From: Anaerobacillus arseniciselenatis
Lineage (GTDB): Bacteria > Bacillota > Bacilli > Bacillales > Anaerobacillaceae
Length of the DNA stretch: 64,000 nt
Assembly: GCF_001865995.1 (NCBI RefSeq)
Contig: NZ_MLQQ01000001.1
Location: forward strand, 124,001-188,000
Direction of reading: 5' to 3'
Numbering within the stretch: position 1 is the stretch's first letter; every line of letters begins with the position of its first letter. The notes below the pieces were generated by a model. It was not told the origin of the DNA. It saw only the letters and a program-made list of their open reading frames with translations, and did no database searches. Made by a program: the position numbers and the translations under genes. This document shows, piece after piece, positions 27,211 through 35,788 of this stretch.

Positions 27211-27663
27211 TTACCAACGGTTTATCATCTCAAGTAAATCACTAATTCTGTTTAATTGCATGATAAGCGGAATAATTAAACCTACTATACCTATGATCAT
27301 GCTTACGATAAAACCGATTGGCTTCTCGGTAGTTCTTAGCTTTGTCATTGAAACGTATATCGAAGTAAAGATCGCAAAAAAGAGTAACATATAAACGCCA
27401 GCAAGTCTTTCTATACTATAAATCAATTCTACTGCAATCCACACTTCGTCTTTAGGAGGAGAAACATTAATCGTTTCTTCTACTTCGCCGAACCAGTTTA
27501 AAGCTAAAACCGTAGCATCTTGTTCTGTAACATTTTCCACTAAATAGCCATTTGGCAAAAAGTGTGCCGTTTTTACAAGTAAATAAGCAATGACAAACGC
27601 TGCGATAATAAAAGCGACTAATTTCAAAAAGTTTACGACTTTACTTCTTAAAGTTTCAGCCAT
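27211..27663 (-). CDS. Three-TM membrane protein, unknown function
   Basis: A protein of about 150 residues with one N-terminal membrane segment, an extracytoplasmic loop (residues 45-75) and two further segments near the C-terminus. ATG at 27663, with a GTG two codons earlier; GGTGGTG precedes both. It follows the 27702 gene by about 40 bases on the same strand and is probably cotranscribed. No family recognised. Confidence 0.65.
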   Translation of the reverse strand: MAETLRSKVVNFLKLVAFIIAAFVIAYLLVKTAHFLPNGYLVENVTEQDATVLALNWFGEVEETINVSPPKDEVWIAVELIYSIERLAGVYMLLFFAIFTSIYVSMTKLRTTEKPIGFIVSMIIGIVGLIIPLIMQLNRISDLLEMINRW

Positions 27664-27701
27664 TAACACTGCACCACCAACTTATGTGAATATCCACTTC
27701 T

Positions 27702-28664
27702 TTAATTTTTTTCATCGTAATATATCCACTCCACTTCTTCGTTTTCAAGGAGAGACTTAATCGTCTTTAAGTGATTCGTTTGATTGAGTATAAGATAACC
27801 ATTAACGTAGTTTTCAGCGATACCTAAGTACAAATGATTTGTAAGGTAATCCCCCTTGTCAGTTTGATTCGTGACAAGAATACTTATGTCATAATTAAAT
27901 TCTTTAAATGTACGACTAACATCTCTTTTTAATTTTAAAGGTTGTAAATCTTTTAAAATACTAGCAACAATTTCTTCATCTTCAATCGTCACACTCGCTA
28001 CCCTCTCACGAAGACCGTCTGGATATTCGTTAATATTCAAAGTGAGCTCCTTGATGACGGCTTCCTCGTTCAGTTGATCAGAAACAAGCTTTGGAAATGT
28101 TGTATACTGCATATGGTTGACGAATAAAAAAATCACTGTAATTACTACCATTACAATCACCAATGACTTTATTTTAACTATTAAAAATATGCTCCATAAA
28201 ATCATTAAAATAAATATTAAAATACTGAAAAGTTCGTAGTCTATGTATCTCAAAAAGAATTCAACATAAGAAGGTGTAGAAGGATATTCTCCTGACGTTG
28301 AATCGATCAATAATGTATCGAGATGAAATACACTTAAAATAGCAATTACTGAGAATGCCATAAGTACGATTGAAGCAATATGTTTCGTCCCACCAAGATA
28401 CTTCCATTCCATGAATGCTTGAAAACTAAACATAGAAGTGAAAAAGAAAACTAAAAGCCACTTCATAACGTCGGTATTATGAATGTCTAACATTATACCT
28501 AATAAAATAAAGATCGAAACAATGATCACACTACCGAGCCGATCAATATTTTTCCCTTCTGTTTCTGATACATCTTCGTATCTTCCTTTCACAAGACGTT
28601 TCCCTAAATAATAATTGGCATAAAAAATAATAAAAAACACAACTAAAATTGCTAGATTCACCAA
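27702..28664 (-). CDS. DUF4181-type multi-TM protein with extracytoplasmic C-terminal domain
   Basis: A 320-residue protein. The first third contains four membrane segments with FMEWKYLGGTKHI, the arrangement of DUF4181. A fifth and sixth segment follow near 145-200, then a soluble domain of about 115 residues (ELTLNINEYPDG to LLENEEVEWIYYDEKN). TTG start, with GTG one codon on, behind GGAGGGG. It probably forms an operon with the gene at 27211. The function is unknown. Confidence 0.7.
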   Translation of the reverse strand: MVNLAILVVFFIIFYANYYLGKRLVKGRYEDVSETEGKNIDRLGSVIIVSIFILLGIMLDIHNTDVMKWLLVFFFTSMFSFQAFMEWKYLGGTKHIASIVLMAFSVIAILSVFHLDTLLIDSTSGEYPSTPSYVEFFLRYIDYELFSILIFILMILWSIFLIVKIKSLVIVMVVITVIFLFVNHMQYTTFPKLVSDQLNEEAVIKELTLNINEYPDGLRERVASVTIEDEEIVASILKDLQPLKLKRDVSRTFKEFNYDISILVTNQTDKGDYLTNHLYLGIAENYVNGYLILNQTNHLKTIKSLLENEEVEWIYYDEKN

Positions 28665-28795
28665 ACCCCTCCTTGACTTATCATTTTATGCACAACTTTT
28701 TAAAATTCTTATTCTTATTGTAAACCGTCACTAATCATCGTTTAGACCCCTTAATTTTAACATTATATTCCACGTCTATGGGACAAAATTAATAA

Positions 28796-28916
28796 GAGGG
28801 TGGGACAAAAGTGTCTGACACCACGCGGATCCTACTAAATATAGATGTAAAGATTTATCATATGTCTATATTCAGTGTCTAGCGGTGTCTGACACTTTGT
28901 TTTGTCCCAGCCTCTC
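28796..28916. repeat. Palindromic repeat family B, copy 2
   Basis: GAGGGTGGGACAAAAGTGTC at the left and TTTTGTCCCAGCCTCTC at the right, with the same inner GTGTCTGACACC and CACGCGGATCCTACTAAATA as copy 1. It is downstream of the small cysteine-rich protein gene and could serve as its terminator. Confidence 0.88.
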
Positions 28917-28977
28917 TACGCTTAACAGACAAATGTCCGCAACATCACAAATTCTATTTCATACACAAAAACTCGTA

Positions 28978-29184
28978 TTATTTAAACGCTCTCCCCTTTG
29001 TTAAAATACATGGTACGCCTCTACCAACGGCACCTGGCTTACTCATTTTTTCTAAATAAGCCTCTCCTCTTGAACATTTATTTTTACATTTTAAGCAAGT
29101 ACTCGATGTTACCACTTTTGTTGTATAAGCATATTTTTCATCGGCTGTTTTAAATGTAGCTTTTCTTTTTTTTCCCATAGCCAT
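28978..29184 (-). CDS. Small cysteine-rich, basic protein
   Basis: A 68-residue, strongly basic protein with STCLKCKNKCSRGEAY and a later PCILTKGRAF, giving four cysteines that could bind one zinc ion. The ATG follows AAATGGAGGAGC. Similar small proteins occur across Bacillaceae without an assigned role. The lysine-rich composition would suit nucleic-acid binding, but that is only inference. Confidence 0.75.
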   Translation of the reverse strand: MAMGKKRKATFKTADEKYAYTTKVVTSSTCLKCKNKCSRGEAYLEKMSKPGAVGRGVPCILTKGRAFK

Positions 29185-29370
29185 CGCTCCTCCATTTGAT
29201 AATGTATAATATGCGTGAAATAGAGCGAAGTGAGTGCAATAACAATTAATTTTTGAACACTTTGTTAGGCTTTTAACTACAGATTAAAAAGCCAACTCAT
29301 AAATATGTAACCTTTTTCTTCCCTCCTCGTCTAACTAATTGAAGAGCTAATAGAAGGAGATGAAATTAAC

Positions 29371-30123
29371 ATGAAAACAAACAAACATAAAAAATTCGGT
29401 AAGGTAATCTTAGCTGGGGCGTTAGTTAGCACAAGTATACTTTTTAGTGCACAAGCATTAGCAAATAACGAACTTAATCAAGAGGAAAGGGAAAAACTAC
29501 TAGTAGAGATTAACGAAGAAGGGGATGATATTAACCACTATGAAACAATTGAGAAACTTCGCAACTATATAGAAGACAATGTCAATGATGGTAGCTTTGC
29601 TAGCTTGCATATTGACCGAGAAGAAGCCTTAACAGGGACCGTCGTCCTTTCTTTTACGAAGGAACTTTCACCGACCATAAAAGATGAAATCAAAGCATTA
29701 GTGGAAGAGCCAGCAAAAGTGTCGTTCCGAGTCGTTGACTACACAGAAGATGAATTAATTGAAAAACAAAGAGAAATCAATTTAGCTGCTTTTGAAGAGA
29801 CCGTCTTCGAAGCTAAAGGAATATCGGTTTACCATACAAGTACGGATGTCATCAATAACAGAATAAATATTGGCATTTCCCCTTTTAACGCCGAAACTGC
29901 CCAAGTGATTTACGACTATTTTGATAGCAATATGATTAAAGTCGAAGAAGGCCAACAAGTCCGTACATTAATGGATGTTGCAACTGAAGAAGCTGAGGCT
30001 ACCGAAGAAGCATCCGATACTTCTAAAGAAGTTACAACAATTAGTCTAGACGACGCGGCAACTGATGACAAACCAGGATTTTTCTCTAAAATTTTGAACT
30101 GGTTAACGCAGTGGTTTAAATAA
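29371..30123 (+). CDS. Secreted acidic protein of unknown function
   Basis: A 250-residue protein with a classical signal peptide (MKTNKHKKFGK, hydrophobic core, cleavage near ALA-N at about residue 32). The mature part is acidic and helical, with GTVVLSFTKELSP and TEDELIEKQREINLAAFEE resembling the stalk region of secreted Bacillus proteins that start with paired helices. The tail holds a threonine- and glutamate-rich linker and ends with a hydrophobic KPGFFSKILNWLTQWFK that could touch the membrane. The ATG has AGAAGGAGAT. Single gene with a terminator. Confidence 0.75.
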   Translation: MKTNKHKKFGKVILAGALVSTSILFSAQALANNELNQEEREKLLVEINEEGDDINHYETIEKLRNYIEDNVNDGSFASLHIDREEALTGTVVLSFTKELSPTIKDEIKALVEEPAKVSFRVVDYTEDELIEKQREINLAAFEETVFEAKGISVYHTSTDVINNRINIGISPFNAETAQVIYDYFDSNMIKVEEGQQVRTLMDVATEEAEATEEASDTSKEVTTISLDDAATDDKPGFFSKILNWLTQWFK

Positions 30124-30180
30124 CTTATAGATTATAATTCTTTTAAAAATTATTGACTAACTTTTTAATACCACAACTAC

Positions 30181-30209
30181 GCACCGCATTTTGCGGTGCT
30201 TTTGTATTT
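30181..30209 (+). terminator. Terminator of the secreted protein gene
   Basis: GCACCGCA and TGCGGTGC around TTT, followed by TTTTGTATTT. Confidence 0.9.
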
Positions 30210-30229
30210 AGTAGTTGGATTGTTGGTTT

Positions 30230-30570
30230 GGCGTTAGTTGGTTAGATGGCTAATTGGAAAGCCGAAAGTTGGAAAGGAGATCGCCAGCCTTTTCCATATT
30301 AGAAAGAGATACTCCTGTGGTTACTCGTCGCAAAGCTGCATGGAGTATATTCTAAGATGTATCTCATGGTGTAATTGAGGTCAGTAGCTTTGGTGACGTT
30401 CAGCGTCATTCCGGTTTTGTATGAAAAAAAGAACGAGTAATTTCCTGAACGTGCCTCTAAAATTCGCTAGAAGTTTAAAGCGAAGAGAAGGAAATTGCTC
30501 GTTCTTTTACATAATAGATTTGTGACGGTTATCGTCAACCGGGCTTTATAGGAAAAAAAGCCGGCGATTT
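30230..30570. repeat. Family C repeat, composite copy
   Basis: Contains GGTTACTCGTCGCAAAGCT and TTGAGGTCAGTAGCTTT, matching 45360-45470 in reverse complement, then a unit with GAACGAGTAATTTCC pairing with GGAAATTGCTCGTTC and ends CGTCATTCCGGTTTTGTATG. No gene is seen between 30124 and 30781. Confidence 0.65.
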
Positions 30571-30617
30571 TAATAACCAACTAAAGTTATATGTTCACGA
30601 TATTTTAATAATTAAAT

Positions 30618-30633
30618 AACTATCTTGATAGTT
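30618..30633. promoter_or_regulatory. Small palindrome upstream of the thioredoxin-CcdA fusion gene
   Basis: AACTATC-TT-GATAGTT, a perfect 7-base inverted repeat about 150 bases before the start. A possible operator; sequence symmetry is the only evidence. Confidence 0.25.
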
Positions 30634-30781
30634 TTATATGTAATAATAAATATAAGATAAGGAGGGTTCATTACTATTTAAATGAACGCTTTCCGATGGA
30701 TTAAGAAACAATTATAAATTTGACATTTGAAGTTGCTTGAAGATACTTAATTCACGCGACATAACTAGGAGAGTGTTTAAC

Positions 30782-31972
30782 ATGGTTGAAAAATTAATGA
30801 AAGTATTTTTATTGGTTTTCCTTGTCTTCACAGCTAGTCACATAGCTTTTGCTGAAGAAGATATGAAAAAAATGTATTACATACTAAGTGATACTTGTCC
30901 TGTTTGTCAACAAGCCACTGAATTTTTAGATGAGCTCGAGGATCAAAAAGATTTAGAATATCAAATTATTCGGTTAGAAATAAGTAGGGATCGCGAAGAA
31001 GTTGATCCGTTATTTGAAAAGTATAATATTCCTCCTCAAGAAAGGTTAGTTCCTTTATTTATCTTTGAAGATGACGAGCATATTCTTGGTTTCAATCAAA
31101 TTTTTCAAAGCGAACTTGAAGAACGTTTAACAGGAGAAAGTAGCACTAACCTCGGAATATTTAACACCGATTTAGAAAGTGTCCCTTTAATTTTAGCAAC
31201 AGTCCTCATCGGAACAGTGGATGGGTTTAATCCATGTTCATTATGGGCGTTGATGTTTTTAGTTAGTATGGTTATTCGTTTTAACTCAAGAAAAAAGATG
31301 GCGATCGTCGGTGGATCATTTATCCTAACGATTTCACTCATCTACGGATTATTTATGTTAGGAACATTTACGATTGTCGTCAATATCATTGATTATTTTT
31401 GGTTTAGACTCGCACTGTTTTTACTGGCAATGTTAGTTGCCATTATCAATATCCGAGAAGGTTTCGGAAAAACTTCTCCATTGTCATTTACAATTAGTAA
31501 CGATAACAAAAAGAGCTTTGTTAAAAAAGTAAGAGACAAACTTTTCCAAGTCGAATCAGTATCTGGATTAATTTTAGCATCGGTGACGATTGCCGCTTTC
31601 GCTTCATTCATTGAATTACCATGTACGGCTGGTTTCCCAGTCATCTGGAATGGTTTAGTTTCAAGTTATGGAGTCGGATTTGCGGAATACGGTTTTTACT
31701 TAATGATTTACTTGTTTATGTACATTTTAATGGAACTAATCATCGTAATCTTTATGGTTTGGACAATGAGAAAAGCATTTATGGGCCAACATTTAGGTGA
31801 AAACTTAAAATTAATCTCAGGAATGTTAATGGGCTTCTTAGCGATTGTTCTATTAATGGGTTATGAGTACATGAACAATATATGGATTGTGTTAGGTGGT
31901 TCAATAGTAGTTATAGCAGTATCAACGCTGATCATGATCATTAGAAAGACGAGCGGTAAGAAAAAGAAATAA
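30782..31972 (+). CDS. Membrane thiol-redox protein: thioredoxin-like domain fused to DsbD/CcdA-like domain
   Basis: A 396-residue protein. A signal segment (residues 1-22) is followed by a thioredoxin/glutaredoxin-like domain with the redox motif TCPVCQQA near residue 40. A membrane domain of about six to eight helices then carries DGFNPCSLWALMF and IELPCTAGFPVIW, the paired helix cysteines of DsbD-beta/CcdA proteins. It would move electrons from cytoplasmic thioredoxin across the membrane to the outer domain. The ATG at 30782 follows AGGAGAGTG; the frame is open to 30737 without a ribosome binding site. Single gene. Confidence 0.85.
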   Translation: MVEKLMKVFLLVFLVFTASHIAFAEEDMKKMYYILSDTCPVCQQATEFLDELEDQKDLEYQIIRLEISRDREEVDPLFEKYNIPPQERLVPLFIFEDDEHILGFNQIFQSELEERLTGESSTNLGIFNTDLESVPLILATVLIGTVDGFNPCSLWALMFLVSMVIRFNSRKKMAIVGGSFILTISLIYGLFMLGTFTIVVNIIDYFWFRLALFLLAMLVAIINIREGFGKTSPLSFTISNDNKKSFVKKVRDKLFQVESVSGLILASVTIAAFASFIELPCTAGFPVIWNGLVSSYGVGFAEYGFYLMIYLFMYILMELIIVIFMVWTMRKAFMGQHLGENLKLISGMLMGFLAIVLLMGYEYMNNIWIVLGGSIVVIAVSTLIMIIRKTSGKKKK

Positions 31973-32029
31973 CCGAAGTAAAAAAGTGTAGCTAATTCGA
32001 GAAAAGATATTATATCTAAAACAATAAAC

Positions 32030-32071
32030 AAGGACGGATTCACCTAATAGGCGAATCCGTCCTTCCTTTTT
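32030..32071 (+). terminator. Terminator between convergent genes
   Basis: AAGGACGGATTC and GAATCCGTCCTT with CCTAATAGG in the loop, then CCTTTTT. Symmetrical, so it may serve both strands. Confidence 0.85.
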
Positions 32072-32116
32072 AAAGTATACGTATCTACTAATCAAATTTT
32101 GCAAAAGAACCTAAAT

Positions 32117-32890
32117 CTAATACTGTCCTAACAAACCTTTTTTCATCGCCAATTTCTCACAGCGATGAAAGACAAACAGTCCTAAAATAAAATAGATCAT
32201 CGAATTAATCAATAAAAACCCAAAGTCAGCTAACGGAATCGCACTTAATGTTAAGTTTTCCATCATTACCATGCGAACCATATCCACCCCTTTTACAAAC
32301 GGGGCGAACGCAAGAAACGGAGCTACTGATAATGGAATAAATACGAGTGCCATTAATACGAATTGAAAAATTTGTAAAAATGCTTGAATTTGTTTAACGA
32401 TAATTGCTAAACCGGCAATCATAAAAGACACACCAACGATACTAATCATCGTTAAAGTTAAAATCGGGATCGTCGTCATCGGATTAAGGCTTAGCCATTG
32501 ACCTGACGTTAACATCGCCGCAAAAAGTAAAATAACCATCATGACTAGTTGCAGTGAAAATTGACCAACGATTCGAGTAAGCATAATTTTCCACACGCCC
32601 ATCGGTGACATGTACAGTTGCTCTAACGTCCCTCGCATCGCTTCAGTGACAACAGAAAAACCGATAAAATTCATCGTCATTAATGTTAAACTCCAAAAAG
32701 CTACACTTACAATCGAATATTGCACATTAGCTTCAAAACTTGCTGGATCACCGACAAACATTATGCCAAAGAAGGCTGCTAGAAAAATGATGTAAAACGT
32801 AAGGAGTAAAGCAAGTGTATTCGGTAAATATCGTTTCATTTCTATATATTCTTTTCGAAAGTTTGCGTTTAATAAATTAAGCCATTGCAT
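32117..32890 (-). CDS. ABC-2 type exporter permease
   Basis: A 257-residue permease with six hydrophobic segments and the ABC-2 motif TEAMRGTLEQLYMSPM in the first cytoplasmic loop. It overlaps the upstream ATPase gene by 14 bases, so the two are translationally coupled and form one exporter. ATG start within the end of the ATPase gene. The substrate is unknown; exporters of this type carry lipids, polysaccharides or antibiotics. Confidence 0.9.
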   Translation of the reverse strand: MQWLNLLNANFRKEYIEMKRYLPNTLALLLTFYIIFLAAFFGIMFVGDPASFEANVQYSIVSVAFWSLTLMTMNFIGFSVVTEAMRGTLEQLYMSPMGVWKIMLTRIVGQFSLQLVMMVILLFAAMLTSGQWLSLNPMTTIPILTLTMISIVGVSFMIAGLAIIVKQIQAFLQIFQFVLMALVFIPLSVAPFLAFAPFVKGVDMVRMVMMENLTLSAIPLADFGFLLINSMIYFILGLFVFHRCEKLAMKKGLLGQY

Positions 32891-33851
32891 AAGCTTTTTC
32901 CCCTTTCACGATTTCCATGAACACTTGCTCAAAATCAATCGTCGTTCGATCAATGCTTTCAACGACCGTACCCTCAGCTTTAAAAATATCGAAAAGATCA
33001 TATATATCTTCGCTTTTTTCTAAGTTTATATTTACGACTGTTTCATGTGAGCTCCCTTCATACGTACATAAAGGAAACTTCACTAAAAGCTGTTGTTCTT
33101 GAGCTACACTTAAAGTACCACCGAGTTTAATGGAATAGGCTCTCGTTTCAAACAACTTTAGTAAATTCTCCACCTTCTCATCAACGACAACCGTTCCTTT
33201 ATTGATGATAATTGTGCGATCACATAATTCTTGAACAACAGGCATATCGTGTGAACTAATGATAATTGTCCGTTTTTCTTCCTTAACGATCATTTTTAAA
33301 ATTTCTCGTAGTTCATAACTAATTTCAACATCTAACCCTAATGTAGGTTCATCTAATAAAATGACTTCAGTGTTTGCGAGTAATGCGACAGCGATCGCAA
33401 GCTTTTGCTGCATCCCACGAGATAAACCGTTAACAAGCTCATTTTCTTTTTCTTTTAAACGAAACTGTTTTAATAATTTTTCTACTTGCTCTTTTACGTC
33501 TTTTCGAGAAAGCCCTCGGTTCCCCGCAAAATATTCTAAATTTTCTCGAACCGTTAATCGCCAATACAAGTTACGGTTTCCTTCGAGTACAGCACTAATA
33601 TGTTTTAAAGCTTTTAATCTCTTTTTCTTTATATCTAATCCATTAATATGAATTGACCCAGCATCCGCCTGCAAAAGCCCACAAATCATTTTTATCGTTG
33701 AAGTTTTTCCAGCCCCATTTGGACCTAATAACCCTAGCACCTCACCACGATGTACATCAAAAGACACATCATTAACAGCGGTAATGACTTCTTTCGTTTT
33801 TCTTTTTACATACTGCTTGTTTATACCACGAACCTCTATAATTTTTTCCAA
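32877..33851 (-). CDS. ABC exporter ATPase
   Basis: A 324-residue ATP-binding subunit. Walker A is GPNGAGKTST, the signature is GLSRGMQQK, Walker B is VILLDEPTLGLD, and the switch histidine is in IIISSHDMP. The C-terminal 90 residues are an accessory domain with FEQVFMEIVKG at the end. I chose the TTG at 33851 because GAGGAAGG precedes it; an ATG at 33869 lies upstream of that site. It partners with the ABC-2 permease at 32117. Similar in design to the second ABC system at 23-25 kb but not a close copy. Confidence 0.9.
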   Translation of the reverse strand: MEKIIEVRGINKQYVKRKTKEVITAVNDVSFDVHRGEVLGLLGPNGAGKTSTIKMICGLLQADAGSIHINGLDIKKKRLKALKHISAVLEGNRNLYWRLTVRENLEYFAGNRGLSRKDVKEQVEKLLKQFRLKEKENELVNGLSRGMQQKLAIAVALLANTEVILLDEPTLGLDVEISYELREILKMIVKEEKRTIIISSHDMPVVQELCDRTIIINKGTVVVDEKVENLLKLFETRAYSIKLGGTLSVAQEQQLLVKFPLCTYEGSSHETVVNINLEKSEDIYDLFDIFKAEGTVVESIDRTTIDFEQVFMEIVKGEKAYAMA

Positions 33852-33869
33852 TGACACCCTTCCTCTCAT

Positions 33870-34137
33870 AAACCTTATTGATTACTATAACTACATTATA
33901 AGTTGAGAAGAAGACGGATTAAACGTACGTAAGGTTGAACTTTCCTCCGTCTGAAGGTGGAGATATTGGGGTATTGTTTCTAGATAACAGGAGTGTATGG
34001 TGCGTTTTTTAGGTGAGGAGATTTATTAGTTTGTGGAATTTTTCTGTATCAATTTGCTTATCGAGTACTGTTCTACCCTTCAATATGTAGCTTTTCACCA
34101 GAATGTACTTCTCACCCCGCCCGGCGCACCAAAAGAA
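33870..34137. other. Intergenic region, no gene seen
   Basis: Unique sequence before the type B repeat. I see no reading frame with a ribosome binding site and no clear hairpin. Confidence 0.4.
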
Positions 34138-34258
34138 GAGGCTGGGACAAAACAAAGTGTCAGACACCGCTAGACACCGAATATAGACATATGGTAAATC
34201 TTTACGTCTATATTTAGTAGGATCCGCGTGGTGTCAGACACTTTTGTCCCAGCCTCTC
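34138..34258. repeat. Palindromic repeat family B, copy 3 (inverted)
   Basis: GAGGCTGGGACAAAA and TTTTGTCCCAGCCTC are perfect ends. The interior is the reverse complement of copies 1 and 2. It lies 55 bases after the aldehyde dehydrogenase stop and probably terminates the ectoine-like operon. Confidence 0.9.
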
Positions 34259-34313
34259 CTAATAACCTTCGCCGATAAAGCCGTCGAAAGAAACTACTTC
34301 ATACGCCACTCTA

Positions 34314-35759
34314 CTAAAATCTAGCATCCAAATTAAAGCAAACCACTTTCGGCTCTGTCATTGATTCAATAGCTGAGCGCACACCTTCTCTACCTAATCC
34401 TGAACCTTTAATTCCTCCAAATGGCATCGCATCGATTCGATAGTCACTACTATCATTAACGATAATACCACCTACTTCAATATTTTTAATCGTGTAAAAG
34501 GCTTTGTTGATATCGTTCGTAAAAATCCCTGCTTGCAAACCGAAGTTGACATCATTAGATCGGTCGATCGCCTCAGACAAATCGTTCACGGGTGTGATTA
34601 AAACGACAGGACCGAAAATTTCTTCTTTAGCAATTTTCGCGCTTTCTGGAACTTCCGTTAACACCGTTGGTTCATAATAAGCTCCTTCACGTTTACCACC
34701 TAACTGTAACTTCGCACCTTGATCTAACGCTTCTTCTACCCAATCCTCCACACGTCTTGCTTCTTTTTCATTAATTAACGGTCCTACGTCTGTACGTTCA
34801 TCCATTTTATCTCCGACAACTAATTTGTCTGCTTCTGTAATAAACTTCTTTAAAAACGGATCATACATGTCTTTTTCAACGAAAATTCGTTGTACACCGA
34901 TACAATTTTGACCGACGGCCGAGAAAGCACCTGAGACTGAAGCACTCACTGCTTCATCAATATTAGCATCTCCTAATACAATCACCGGAGAGTTCGAGCC
35001 TAGCTCCATATTAACTTTTTTCAATCCTGCTTGGTGTGCAATTTTCTCACCTGTTTCTAAGCCGCCAGTGAATGAAACCATTTTTATCTTTGGGTGGGTC
35101 ACAAGAACGTCTCCTACTTCCCGACCCGATCCTGTTATCACTGACAAAAATCCCTTTGGTAACCCCGCTTCCACAAAAGCCTCTGCTAATAATAATGCAC
35201 TTAACGGGGTGACAGATGCTGGTTTTACAACAATAGCGTTTCCTGAAGCAATCGCTGGACCTATTTTATGGGCAACAAGATTTAACGGGTCATTAAAAGG
35301 GGTGATGGCAGCGACGACGCCAATCGGAAAACGATAATAATAACCTAATCGATTTTCACTACCTTCCCTTTGATCAAAACTAATCGTTTCACCATTGATT
35401 CTCCTCGCTTCTTCAGCGCTAATTTTTATCGTTTGTATCGCTCTTTTCACTTCGCCACGAGCCTCTGTAATTGTTTTACTTCCTTCTAAACTAATCGTTT
35501 TTGCGTATTTTTCTGCGTTATCTGCCATATAATCTGCTGCTTTAGTTAAAATTTCAATTCGTTCGTGCGTTGACCACGTTTTCGTTTTTTTAAATGCTTC
35601 ATCTGCTTTTTCAATGGCTAGTAGCATTTCCTCTCTTGAGGCTGAAGGTACTTTTGCAATGAGCGAGTTGTTTTGTGGGTTAACGACATCAATCCATTTA
35701 TTAGAAAGAACCCAATTTCCTGCTAAAAGCATTTTTTTCGTTTTCACTTTTGTACGCAT
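34314..35759 (-). CDS. Aldehyde dehydrogenase (possible aspartate-semialdehyde oxidising enzyme)
   Basis: An NAD(P)-dependent aldehyde dehydrogenase of 481 residues. The cofactor loop SFTGGLETGE, the general base in NMELGSN (Glu about 252) and the nucleophile in GQNCIG (Cys about 286) are all intact. Last gene of a five-gene minus-strand operon with a DoeA-type ectoine hydrolase. In Halomonas the doe cluster ends with DoeC, which oxidises aspartate semialdehyde to aspartate, so a similar task is likely here, by context only. The family also includes lactaldehyde and glyceraldehyde-3-phosphate enzymes. ATG with GGAAGGTGG upstream; a GTG lies one codon earlier. Confidence 0.88.
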   Translation of the reverse strand: MRTKVKTKKMLLAGNWVLSNKWIDVVNPQNNSLIAKVPSASREEMLLAIEKADEAFKKTKTWSTHERIEILTKAADYMADNAEKYAKTISLEGSKTITEARGEVKRAIQTIKISAEEARRINGETISFDQREGSENRLGYYYRFPIGVVAAITPFNDPLNLVAHKIGPAIASGNAIVVKPASVTPLSALLLAEAFVEAGLPKGFLSVITGSGREVGDVLVTHPKIKMVSFTGGLETGEKIAHQAGLKKVNMELGSNSPVIVLGDANIDEAVSASVSGAFSAVGQNCIGVQRIFVEKDMYDPFLKKFITEADKLVVGDKMDERTDVGPLINEKEARRVEDWVEEALDQGAKLQLGGKREGAYYEPTVLTEVPESAKIAKEEIFGPVVLITPVNDLSEAIDRSNDVNFGLQAGIFTNDINKAFYTIKNIEVGGIIVNDSSDYRIDAMPFGGIKGSGLGREGVRSAIESMTEPKVVCFNLDARF

Positions 35760-35788
35760 CACGCACCACCTTCCCCTTCTAATTAAAT

